Assembly: GCA_023436425.1 (NCBI GenBank)
Contig: JAEZJD010000099.1
Location: forward strand, 1 to 10,501
Length of the DNA: 10,501 nt
From: Bacteroidota bacterium
Lineage (GTDB): Bacteria > Bacteroidota > Bacteroidia > Chitinophagales > Chitinophagaceae
Direction: 5' to 3'
The notes beneath the pieces were generated by a model. It was not told where the DNA came from and made no database searches. It saw only the letters and a list, made by a program, of their open reading frames with translations. Each line of letters begins with the position of its first letter. Within the stretch, counting starts at the first letter, position 1. Below, piece by piece: positions 1 to 7,406 of the stretch. A program made the translations under genes and the position numbers.

Positions 1-71
1 ATTCGTGCTAAGTCAAAAGCGAAACGCGAGAGCGCCAACCTTTCACGATTGACGTCCACGCTTCACGATAA
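1..71 (-). other. 3' flank of rpoB, probable start of rpoB-rpoC spacer
   Basis: This short stretch lies downstream of the rpoB stop codon, read on the minus strand. In bacteria rpoC normally follows rpoB directly, so this is probably the first part of the rpoB-rpoC spacer, but no rpoC coding sequence is visible. The minus strand has no ATG here and I see no stem followed by a T-run that would act as a terminator. That fits continued transcription into a downstream gene outside the window. The only internal structure is a short direct repeat, listed separately. Confidence 0.5.
42..69. repeat. 8-bp direct repeat, 20-bp period
   Basis: TTCACGAT occurs at 42-49 and again at 62-69, so the copies are exactly 20 bp apart, about two helical turns. 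The palindrome GACGTC (51-56) lies between them. The copies sit just 3' of the rpoB stop codon. Two short copies could easily be chance; no function is assigned. Confidence 0.3.
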
Positions 72-3000
72 TTATTCATCGAACTTGAGGTCTAAACCTA
101 ATCCTCTTAATTCGTGCACTAACACATTAAACGATTCCGGAATACCTGCACGTGGAATATTGTCGCCTTTTACAATTGCTTCGTACGTTTTTGCACGTCC
201 AATTATATCGTCTGATTTAATTGTAAGCAGCTCCTGCAAAATATTCGACGCACAATATGCTTCCAGTGCCCACACTTCCATTTCACCAAAACGCTGACCA
301 CCAAATTGTGCTTTACCACCCAACGGTTGTTGCGTAATCAAGCTATAAGGCCCGATGCTTCTTGCGTGCATTTTATCATCCACCATGTGATGCAGTTTGA
401 TGATATAAATAACGCCGACGGTAGCCTTTTGGTCAAAGCGGTCGCCAGTTTCTCCATCGTACAAGTGTGTGTGACCGAACATGGGGATTGAGGCGTCTTC
501 ACAATATTTACCAATATCTTCCACGGAAGCTCCGTCGAAAATTGGGGTTGAGAATTTTACGCCCAACTTCTCTCCTGCCCATCCAAGAACGGTTTCATAA
601 ATTTGTCCAAGGTTCATACGCGAAGGCACGCCCAAAGGATTCAACACAATGTCGACCGGCGTTCCGTCTTCGAGGAAAGGCATGTCTTCAGCACGAACAA
701 TTTTGGCAACAATTCCTTTGTTACCATGTCTTCCCGCCATCTTATCACCCACTTTCAGCTTACGTTTAACAGCTATGTAAACTTTAGCGAGCTTCAATAC
801 ACCGGCAGGCAATTCATCGCCTATTGAAATATTGAACTTTTCTCTTTTATATCGACCTAACTCCTCATTATACTTAATGCTGTAATTGTGCAATAATGTG
901 TTGATCGAGTCATCAATCTTTGCATCGCCGGTCCAGCCAAGTGGATTCACATTCATGAAATCAATCTGCGAAAGATTTTTTTGCGTGAATTTGGCGCCTT
1001 TACCAATCAACACTTCACCAAAGTTGTTGCTTACGCCTGCTGATGCTTTTTCTCTCAACAGAGTTTGAAGTTTATCTATCAACACTTCCAGAAGATCAGC
1101 GACATTCTTTTCGTGAATTTTCTCCAGCTTTTCAATTGCTGTCTTCTCACGAACCTTTGCGTTCTTATCTTTCTTCGCTCTTTGGAAGAGTTTTTTGTTG
1201 ATTACAACTCCCTCAACCCCGTTTGGAGCTTTCAGCGATGCATCTTTTGCATCACCTGCTTTGTCACCGAAGATTGCACGCAAAAGTTTTTCTTCAGGTG
1301 TTGGATCAGACTCACCTTTTGGAGTGATTTTTCCAATTAAAATGTCACCTTCTTTGATCTGCGCACCGATCCTGATTATTCCATTTTCATCCAAATCTTT
1401 TGTTGCTTCTTCGGAAACGTTTGGAATATCCGGTGTCAATTCTTCTTCACCTAACTTGGTATCCCGAACCTCCAGTTCATATTCTGAAATGTGAACAGAA
1501 GTAAACAGATCTTCTTTTACAACCCTTTCGCTGATTACAATGGCGTCTTCAAAATTGTATCCCTTCCATGGCATAAAAGCCACTTTAAGGTTCTTTCCGA
1601 GAGCTAACTCTCCATTTTTTGTAGCGTAACCTTCTGTAAGAAAATCACCTTCTTTCAACTTTTGTCCTTTCTTCACCGCGGGCTTTAAGTTGATGGAAGT
1701 TTCCTGGTTTGTTTTGATGAATTTGGTGAGCTTATAAACTCTGAGATCATCTTCGAAAGAAACTAAGCGCTGATCCTCATTACGGTTGTACCGAACATGA
1801 ATTTCGTTTGCATCTACATATTCAACCACGCCTTCTCCTTCCGAATGGATTTGAATGCGTGCGTCACGTGCTGCCTTTCCTTCCAGCCCTGTTCCCACAA
1901 CAGGAACATCAGGACGGAGCAGTGGCACTGCCTGGCGCTGCATGTTCGATCCCATCAATGCACGGTTGGCATCATCGTGCTCCAGGAACGGAATTAAAGA
2001 CGCTGACAAACCAACAATTTGGTTGGGCGCAACGTCCATGTATTCTACTTCGCCCTTGTCAAGAATTGGAAAGTCGCCGGTTTCGCGGCTTACGATTCTG
2101 TCTTCCGCAAAATTTCCTTTATCATCGAGCGGCGTGTTCGCCTGCGCAATTTTCGCGTTATCTTCCTCTTCCGCACTGAGGAAGGTTAGCTGCTTCATAT
2201 CCACCTTGCCATTATGTACTTTGCGATATGGTGTTTCGATGAAACCCATTTCATTGATAGCAGCATGTACGCAAAGTGTAGAAATCAAACCAATGTTCGG
2301 ACCTTCGGGTGTTTCGATAGTACACAAACGTCCGTAGTGTGAATAGTGTACGTCACGAACTTCGAAGCCTGCTCGTTCACGGCTTAAACCGCCGGGTCCG
2401 AGAGCTGAAATACGACGTTTGTGCGTGATCTCCGACAATGGATTTGTTTGATCGAGAAACTGGGACAACTGAGATGTTCCGAAGAATGAGTTGATCACAG
2501 AAGAAAGTGTTCTTGCATTGATCAAATCTACCGGGGTGAACACCTCGTTATCACGAACGTTCATCCTTTCACGAATCGTTCGTGCCATACGTGCCAGACC
2601 AACACCGAATTGAGCATATAGCTGCTCACCCACTGTGCGTACGCGGCGGTTGCTCAGGTGATCAATATCATCAATCTCTGCTTTACCATTGGTCAAGCGA
2701 ACAAGATATTTGATGATTAGAATAATGTCCTCTTTTGTAAGCGTTTTTTGTGTGATAGGGGAATTAAGGCCCAGTTTTCTATTAATCTTATAACGACCAA
2801 CTTCGCCAAGATCATAACGCTTATCAGAGAAGAATAACTTGTCGATGATGCCTCTCGCCGTTTCATTGTCCGGCGCATCGGCACCGCGTAATTGGCGGTA
2901 AATTACTTGAACGGCTTCTAACTCTGAGTTAGAAGTGTCCTTGTTTAATGTATTATATATTATAGCGTAATCGCCACCAACATCTTCTTTCTGAACGAAA

Positions 3001-3881
3001 ACAGATTTGATGTCCATTTCAGATATCGTATCGATAGCTTCTTCGTCAAGTACGGAATCTCTTTCAAGAACTATTTCATTTCTTTCGATAGATACAACCT
3101 CACCTGTATCCTCATCCACAAAGTCTTCAACCCAGCTGCGAAGAACACGTGCAGCAAGACGGCGACCTACATATTTCTTCAATGCTTTCTTGTCCCCGGG
3201 CACTTCATCAGCCATTCCAAAAAGTTCGAGAATGTCTTTGTCAGTTTCGTAGCCGATAGAACGGAGCAAAGTGGTTACAGGGAATTTTTTCTTACGGTCA
3301 ATGTAAGCATACATCACATTGTTAATGTCTGTTGCAAACTCCATCCACGCACCTTTGAAAGGAATTACCCGCGCAGAGTAGATTTTCGTTCCGTTCGGGT
3401 GAATAGACTGACCGAAGAATACGCCTGGAGAGCGGTGTAATTGTGAAACAACAACACGTTCAGCACCATTTATTACAAATGTGCCGCGTGGCGTCATATA
3501 AGGGATGTTACCGAGGAAAACGTCCTGAACAATAGTCTGGAAATCGATGTGTTCCTCATCGTTACAGCTTAAACGAAGCTTCGCTTTTAGAGGAACAGCA
3601 TAGGTGAGACCGCGTTCCATACACTCTTCAATAGTGTATCGCGGTGGATCAATGAAATAGTCAAGAAACTCCAGAACGAAGATGTTGCGTGTGTCGGTGA
3701 TTGGAAAATTTTCCTTAAACACACGGAACAGACCTTCAACATTTCGTTTGTCGGGGGTGGTTTCTAACTGAAAAAACTCTTTGAACGATTGAATTTGTAC
3801 CGCAAGAAGATCAGGTGTGTCAGCAATATTTCCTATTTTTCCGAAATTGATCCTCTGCTGCGTCGTAGTTGTAGAAGGCAT
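72..3881 (-). CDS. rpoB: DNA-directed RNA polymerase subunit beta (RpoB)
   Basis: This is the beta subunit of RNA polymerase, which with beta' forms the catalytic cleft, binds the RNA-DNA hybrid and carries the rifampicin pocket. The frame is open for 1269 residues, a full-length bacterial RpoB (E. coli has 1342). Visible family signatures include GAERVVVSQLHRSPGVFF (about 139-156), the rifampicin region (468-494, starting GTSQLSQFLDQ), IETPEGPNIGLI shortly after it, and GDKMAGRHGNKG with the two active-centre lysines K1047 and K1055 (E. coli K1065 and K1073). Near the C-terminus, KMHARS contains H1172, the counterpart of E. coli H1237, followed by the conserved QFGGQRFGEMEVWALEAY. Key rifampicin-contact residues are of the sensitive type: D477, H487 and S492 (E. 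coli D516, H526, S531). T479 replaces E. coli N518. No frameshift is seen. The start is the only sensible ATG, 8 nt after a palindrome and without a Shine-Dalgarno site. Upstream is a divergent gene, not rplL, and a promoter of its own is predicted. Confidence 0.98.
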   Translation of the reverse strand: MPSTTTTQQRINFGKIGNIADTPDLLAVQIQSFKEFFQLETTPDKRNVEGLFRVFKENFPITDTRNIFVLEFLDYFIDPPRYTIEECMERGLTYAVPLKAKLRLSCNDEEHIDFQTIVQDVFLGNIPYMTPRGTFVINGAERVVVSQLHRSPGVFFGQSIHPNGTKIYSARVIPFKGAWMEFATDINNVMYAYIDRKKKFPVTTLLRSIGYETDKDILELFGMADEVPGDKKALKKYVGRRLAARVLRSWVEDFVDEDTGEVVSIERNEIVLERDSVLDEEAIDTISEMDIKSVFVQKEDVGGDYAIIYNTLNKDTSNSELEAVQVIYRQLRGADAPDNETARGIIDKLFFSDKRYDLGEVGRYKINRKLGLNSPITQKTLTKEDIILIIKYLVRLTNGKAEIDDIDHLSNRRVRTVGEQLYAQFGVGLARMARTIRERMNVRDNEVFTPVDLINARTLSSVINSFFGTSQLSQFLDQTNPLSEITHKRRISALGPGGLSRERAGFEVRDVHYSHYGRLCTIETPEGPNIGLISTLCVHAAINEMGFIETPYRKVHNGKVDMKQLTFLSAEEEDNAKIAQANTPLDDKGNFAEDRIVSRETGDFPILDKGEVEYMDVAPNQIVGLSASLIPFLEHDDANRALMGSNMQRQAVPLLRPDVPVVGTGLEGKAARDARIQIHSEGEGVVEYVDANEIHVRYNRNEDQRLVSFEDDLRVYKLTKFIKTNQETSINLKPAVKKGQKLKEGDFLTEGYATKNGELALGKNLKVAFMPWKGYNFEDAIVISERVVKEDLFTSVHISEYELEVRDTKLGEEELTPDIPNVSEEATKDLDENGIIRIGAQIKEGDILIGKITPKGESDPTPEEKLLRAIFGDKAGDAKDASLKAPNGVEGVVINKKLFQRAKKDKNAKVREKTAIEKLEKIHEKNVADLLEVLIDKLQTLLREKASAGVSNNFGEVLIGKGAKFTQKNLSQIDFMNVNPLGWTGDAKIDDSINTLLHNYSIKYNEELGRYKREKFNISIGDELPAGVLKLAKVYIAVKRKLKVGDKMAGRHGNKGIVAKIVRAEDMPFLEDGTPVDIVLNPLGVPSRMNLGQIYETVLGWAGEKLGVKFSTPIFDGASVEDIGKYCEDASIPMFGHTHLYDGETGDRFDQKATVGVIYIIKLHHMVDDKMHARSIGPYSLITQQPLGGKAQFGGQRFGEMEVWALEAYCASNILQELLTIKSDDIIGRAKTYEAIVKGDNIPRAGIPESFNVLVHELRGLGLDLKFDE

Positions 3882-3888
3882 AAGATTT

Positions 3889-3900
3889 AAAACCGGTTTT
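3889..3900. repeat. 12-bp perfect palindrome next to rpoB start codon
   Basis: AAAACCGGTTTT is a perfect 12-bp palindrome ending 7 bp before the rpoB start codon, so it lies in the ribosome-loading region of the mRNA. It overlaps one arm of the longer inverted repeat described for the leader. It could be a protein-binding site, an RNA pairing element or chance in A/T-rich DNA. Confidence 0.4.
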
Positions 3901-3956
3901 TGTTATTGACGGACAAATCATTATCAGGCTTTTATTTCAGGGAAAATAAAAACCGG
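3893..3956 (-). promoter_or_regulatory. rpoB mRNA leader with two alternative stems
   Basis: Read as minus-strand RNA, this part of the rpoB leader can fold in two ways that exclude each other. Stem A pairs 3954-3944 with 3937-3927 (11 pairs including one G-U, loop of 6 nt). Stem B pairs CCGGUUUUU (3956-3948) with AAAAACCGG (3901-3893), 9 perfect pairs that enclose a 46-nt loop. Bases 3948-3954 belong to both stems. Stem B would place pairing about 11 nt before the start codon and could hinder translation, while stem A leaves that region free. Neither stem is followed by a U-run, so an intrinsic terminator is unlikely. The pairings are visible; the switch role is inference, and A/T-rich runs make chance pairing quite possible. 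Confidence 0.3.
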
Positions 3957-3998
3957 GCAAATAGAACTATTTACAGATGAATTGCGACGTCAAAATGT

Positions 3999-4010
3999 TT
4001 TTGGCCAAAA
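3999..4010. promoter_or_regulatory. 12-bp palindrome, operator-like, at predicted rpoB start site
   Basis: TTTTGGCCAAAA is a perfect 12-bp palindrome lying 12 bp downstream of the rpoB -7 element, roughly +6 to +17 of the expected transcript. This is a position where a dimeric repressor could act. No known operator is recognised, so function is inference from symmetry and position alone. Confidence 0.3.
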
Positions 4011-4021
4011 CTAAAGGACTG

Positions 4022-4029
4022 CAAAAGTA
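4022..4029 (-). promoter_or_regulatory. rpoB promoter, -7 element TACTTTTG
   Basis: On the minus strand, TACTTTTG matches the Bacteroidota -7 consensus TAnnTTTG at every fixed position and is followed by CAGTCC, where transcription should begin near 4015. The best -33 candidate, TTTG on the minus strand at 4048-4045, stands only 15 nt away, shorter than the usual 17-23. The resulting mRNA leader to the rpoB start codon is long, about 135 nt. This element suggests that rpoB is transcribed from its own promoter here. Confidence 0.6.
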
Positions 4030-4107
4030 AGGAATTAAGCTACACAAAAAAGTTTTTGGAAGCATCAAAGATTAAGCCACAAAATTTTTTACCGTTCCTT
4101 TAAGAAC

Positions 4108-5037
4108 ATGGAACAGCGTCGTCCGCTCACCAAATTTGCAAAAGATTATTTAACCTTCGGACGAAGGGACAGAATAGCCGTGCTCTCAATGCTGGCTCTG
4201 CTCGCCTGCATTGCTGTGTTTCCCCTTTTGATGCCAGCAGGTGAACCGGTTTCACTGAAGGAGGAAAACTTTATCCAGCAGGCGCTTGATTCATTAGAAG
4301 AAAGGCCAAAAAGCAAGTATGAAGATGACGGCACCGCAGCATTCCAGTTTCAACGGTCGAAACAGCCCGATTTTGTTGCCGGGGATCTATTTCAATTTGA
4401 CCCGAATACCGCTTCGGCGGAGGACTGGCGGCGATTGGGACTAAACGACAGGACAACCAAAACGATTCTCAATTACAGAAGCAAAGGCGGACGATTCTTT
4501 AAACCCGAAGATTTGAAGAAAATCTGGGGCATGCCTGTAGGTTTCTATGAAAGAGTAAAAAGTTTTGTGAACATAGGTGCTACTGCAAAAACTTACTCTG
4601 GTCAACCCTACACTTCCTTCGAAAAAAGAGAAAGAAAAATCGCGTCCGTTGAGCTAAATAGCGCCGACACTTCTGCATTAATTGCCTTGCCTGGAATTGG
4701 AAGCAAACTAGCAATGCGGATAACCAATTTTCGCGATAGGCTGGGCGGCTTTTTCTCTGTAGAACAAGTTAGGGAAACATACGGCCTGTCGGATTCTGCA
4801 TTTCAAAAAATAAAACCGTTTTTGCAGGCAAATGGATCTGCAGTTCGCAAATTCAACATCAACAGTGCTACAAAAGACGAGTTGAAGCTTCACCCGTACA
4901 TCAAGTGGAATCTTGCTAATGCTATTGTGGAATACCGCAACCAACATGGACCATTTAAGAACCTGTCGGATCTAAAGAACATTGCATTGATCGACGATGA
5001 AACCTTCAACAAGATTGCACCTTATTTATCACTGTAA
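4108..5037 (+). CDS. Membrane-anchored triple helix-hairpin-helix protein (ComEA-like)
   Basis: This 309-residue protein has a short basic N-terminus, one hydrophobic segment (about 23-43) with no obvious cleavage site, and a long soluble part. Three similar modules of about 60 residues follow: about 96-156 (FDPNTASAEDW..), 181-240 (VELNSADTSAL..) and 249-309 (FNINSATKDEL..). Each has the pattern of the helix-hairpin-helix domains of the ComEA/ComEA-related type, which bind DNA backbone without sequence preference. Only the middle module keeps the canonical hairpin LPGIGSKLA (194-202); the first has LGLND and the third LHPYI, so their DNA binding is doubtful. The basic N-terminus before the membrane segment suggests that the modules face the periplasm. 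A role in DNA uptake or envelope-associated DNA binding is possible but unproven. It is divergent from rpoB, has no clear TAnnTTTG promoter or Shine-Dalgarno site, and its last 16 bp overlap the end of the opposing GH92 gene. Confidence 0.85.
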   Translation: MEQRRPLTKFAKDYLTFGRRDRIAVLSMLALLACIAVFPLLMPAGEPVSLKEENFIQQALDSLEERPKSKYEDDGTAAFQFQRSKQPDFVAGDLFQFDPNTASAEDWRRLGLNDRTTKTILNYRSKGGRFFKPEDLKKIWGMPVGFYERVKSFVNIGATAKTYSGQPYTSFEKRERKIASVELNSADTSALIALPGIGSKLAMRITNFRDRLGGFFSVEQVRETYGLSDSAFQKIKPFLQANGSAVRKFNINSATKDELKLHPYIKWNLANAIVEYRNQHGPFKNLSDLKNIALIDDETFNKIAPYLSL

Positions 5038-7325
5038 CTTTTGTGTGTTGAAAACGAATAAGGATAAGCACCTGCGCCGACTCCCCTGCTTTTGTTCGGT
5101 GCAGCACTCATCGTAAAATTCAGAACACCACCTTTCTGCAGATCGAAATGGTTCAACCAATTCATGTTAACCGCTTTTCCATTCCAGGTTAAGGAGCTTA
5201 CATATCTGTTGGTTGAAGAATTTGCTGGCGCTTGAATCACCAGCTTTTTTCCATTCGCCATTTTCACGGTTATTTTTTTAAACAGTGGCGCTCCCAAAAC
5301 GTATTGATCCGATGCTGGGCACACGGGGTAAAATCCCATTGCAGAAAACAGATACCACGCAGAAGTTTGTCCATTGTCTTCATCACCGCAGTAGCCATCA
5401 GGTGTTGGTTTATACAAGCGATTCATTGCTTCTCTCGACCAGTATTGCGTTTTCCAGGGTTGACCTGCATAGTTGTACAAATAAATCATGTGCTGAATGG
5501 GCTGATTGCCGTGCGCATATTGGCCCATATTCATGATCTGCATTTCACGAATTTCGTGGATAACGCCACCATAATAACTTGCATCAAAAACAGGAGGAAG
5601 GGCAAAAACAGAATCGAGCATTCGAATAAACATTTCGTTTCCTCCCATTAAGTTCTTCAATCCTGCAATGTCGTGAAATACACTCCACGTGTAATGCCAG
5701 CTATTTCCTTCAGTAAAAGCATCACCCCACTTGAAAGGATTAAATGGAGATTGAAAGCTTCCATCTTTGTTCTTTCCCCGCATCAGCTTTGTTTGCTGAT
5801 CAAACAAATTCCTGTAATTCTGCGAACGTCGTGCATAAAGCTTTATCTCTTCCCTGGGTCTGTTTAGCGCTTTTGCAAGTTGATAAATAGCAAAATCGTC
5901 ATACGCATACTCCAGCGTTCTGGCTGCACTTTCGTTGATGCCTACGTCATAAGGAACGTATCCAACCGTGTTGTAAAATTCAACACCTTTTCGTCCCACC
6001 GCATCTACGGGTCCCTCATGGTTGGCACCATGCTGAAGGGCTTCATACAGTTTTTGAACGTCGTAGCCGCGTAAACCTTTGATGTATGCTTCTGCAACCA
6101 CAGATGCCGAGTTGTTTCCAATCATGATGTTTGCAAATCCAGGGCTTGACCACTCCGGAAGAAAGCCTCCTTCTTTATAATCGTTAATCAGCCCTTCCTG
6201 CATTTCTTTATTTATCGAAGGAAAAATGAAATTCAGAAATGGATACAGTGCTCGAAAAGTGTCCCAAAAACCGGTACCACCAAACATGTAGCCCGGTAAA
6301 ATATTTCCATTGTATGGACTCCAATGCACAATTTGTCCGGCGCTGTTGATCTCGTAAAGCTTTTGCGGGAATTGCACGGCACGATAGAAGCATGAATAAA
6401 AAGTTTTCGTCTGCTCCTCAGTTCCGCGCTCCACCAGAATCTTACCCAATACTTTGTTCCATGCACTCTTTGCCTGCTTTTTCGTTTGTTCAAAGCTGTT
6501 AGCTCCTATTTCTCGTTGCAGACTCACTTCTGCCTGTTCGAAGCTGATAAAAGAAGATGCGACTTTCAAATGAACTTGTTCTCCCTTCTTTGTTTTAAAG
6601 CCCACTACAGCCCCGCTGTGATTGGAAGTCAATTCAAGAGAATCTCTTTTTAACGTGCTGTCTCTCCATGTATGAGCTATCGAAAATGGCTTGTCAACGT
6701 AGATGATGAAATAATTTTTGAAGTTGGTAAGATTGCCTCGGCTATAACGAGTGGAGTAGCCCATAATCTTTCGCTCCGAAGGAATTACGCGGATGTAAGA
6801 GCCTTTGTCAAACGCATCAATCACGACAAACGCACTATCCGTTTGTGGAAATGTAAACTGAAATTGGGCGGCTCGTTCGGTTGGAGTCAATTCTGCGGTA
6901 ACATCAGCATCTGCCAGGTAAACGCTGTAGTAGTATGGCTTTGCTATTTCTGTTTTGTGAGAAAACCAGCTTGCCCGGTCATCCTGCCTAAACCTGAGCC
7001 CACCGGTTACCGGCATAATGGAAAATTGGCCATAGTCATTCATCCACGGGGATGGCTGATGTGTTTGTTTAAAACCCCGAATTTTATCGGCAGTGTACTG
7101 ATACTGCCAGCCATTGCCCATTGCACCCGTCTGCGCAGTCCAACAATTCATCCCCCACGGAACGCACACCGCCGGATAAGTATTTCCATTGGATAAACTT
7201 GGCTTAGAATCTGTCCCCATGAGCGGATTGACAAGTTCAACCGGATCATGCACATTGAATTCTGGTTGGGCCGCAACAGCAACTGTCATCATCATCAACA
7301 GCGCGCAAATAAATCTGGAAAGCAT
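5022..7325 (-). CDS. Secreted GH92 alpha-mannosidase, probably alpha-1,2 specific
   Basis: This 767-residue protein belongs to glycoside hydrolase family 92, calcium-dependent inverting exo-alpha-mannosidases. Residues 1-19 form a signal peptide (hydrophobic core ALLMMMTVAVAA, likely cleavage before Q20) with no lipobox, so export to the periplasm or beyond is expected. The N-terminal beta-sandwich begins with VELVNPLMGTDS (about 30-41) and the (alpha/alpha)6 catalytic domain follows. Catalytic motifs are visible: E539 in FTEGNSWHYTW is the expected general acid, and D648 and D650 in GDEDNGQTSAW lie at the base position. H590-E591 in IHEIREM lie 51 and 52 residues after the acid. From memory of the characterised enzyme BT3990 (E533, H584, E585, D642, D644), the spacing is identical; the HE pair is linked there to alpha-1,2-mannose recognition. 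The motif usually written HGNEP reads HGNQP here. The length is usual and the gene is intact. It is divergent from a GH20 hexosaminidase gene, suggesting joint glycan breakdown. Specificity is inferred, not shown. Confidence 0.95.
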   Translation of the reverse strand: MLSRFICALLMMMTVAVAAQPEFNVHDPVELVNPLMGTDSKPSLSNGNTYPAVCVPWGMNCWTAQTGAMGNGWQYQYTADKIRGFKQTHQPSPWMNDYGQFSIMPVTGGLRFRQDDRASWFSHKTEIAKPYYYSVYLADADVTAELTPTERAAQFQFTFPQTDSAFVVIDAFDKGSYIRVIPSERKIMGYSTRYSRGNLTNFKNYFIIYVDKPFSIAHTWRDSTLKRDSLELTSNHSGAVVGFKTKKGEQVHLKVASSFISFEQAEVSLQREIGANSFEQTKKQAKSAWNKVLGKILVERGTEEQTKTFYSCFYRAVQFPQKLYEINSAGQIVHWSPYNGNILPGYMFGGTGFWDTFRALYPFLNFIFPSINKEMQEGLINDYKEGGFLPEWSSPGFANIMIGNNSASVVAEAYIKGLRGYDVQKLYEALQHGANHEGPVDAVGRKGVEFYNTVGYVPYDVGINESAARTLEYAYDDFAIYQLAKALNRPREEIKLYARRSQNYRNLFDQQTKLMRGKNKDGSFQSPFNPFKWGDAFTEGNSWHYTWSVFHDIAGLKNLMGGNEMFIRMLDSVFALPPVFDASYYGGVIHEIREMQIMNMGQYAHGNQPIQHMIYLYNYAGQPWKTQYWSREAMNRLYKPTPDGYCGDEDNGQTSAWYLFSAMGFYPVCPASDQYVLGAPLFKKITVKMANGKKLVIQAPANSSTNRYVSSLTWNGKAVNMNWLNHFDLQKGGVLNFTMSAAPNKSRGVGAGAYPYSFSTHKSYSDK

Positions 7326-7360
7326 CCGGCAAATTATGGAAGTTCGGCTAAGTGTAAACA

Positions 7361-7368
7361 GGAAGATA
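7361..7368 (-). promoter_or_regulatory. Possible GH92 promoter -7 element TATCTTCC
   Basis: On the minus strand TATCTTCC matches four of six fixed positions of TAnnTTTG and lies 35 nt before the GH92 start codon. Its first seven bases form an inverted repeat with the equally placed element of the divergent GH20 gene. No TTG is found at the -33 distance; half of the central inverted repeat is there instead. A weak, regulated promoter is inferred. Confidence 0.35.
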
Positions 7369-7384
7369 TCCTTTGCACGTTAAC

Positions 7385-7399
7385 ATTAGTACTACTAAT
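7385..7399. promoter_or_regulatory. Operator-like inverted repeat between GH92 and GH20 genes
   Basis: ATTAGTA, one base, then TACTAAT form a perfect 7-1-7 inverted repeat near the centre of the 122-bp divergent spacer. It is nested within further symmetry: CACG (7376-7379) with CGTG (7403-7406), and GAAGATA (7362-7368) with TATCTTC (7407-7413). It covers the -33 positions of both predicted promoters, as expected for one dimeric regulator controlling both genes. The regulator is not in the window and I do not recognise the site. Confidence 0.45.
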
Positions 7400-7406
7400 T
7401 GCCGTG

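Noticed and set aside
1855..2337. Plus-strand open frame of 160 codons inside rpoB
   Set aside because: It lies wholly opposite the highly conserved rpoB coding sequence, has a serine- and alanine-rich composition typical of a shadow frame, and shows no domain or promoter.
3927..3954. Leader hairpin as an intrinsic terminator for either strand
   Set aside because: The stem is mostly A-U and neither strand has a T-run directly after it.
4090..4097. TACCGTTC as a promoter -7 element for the helix-hairpin-helix gene
   Set aside because: It misses two fixed positions of TAnnTTTG and lies only 10 bp before the start codon, with no -33 element at the right distance.
6672..7196. Plus-strand open frame of 174 codons inside the GH92 gene
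   Set aside because: It is antisense to a clear GH92 coding region, shows no recognisable motif and has no start context of its own.
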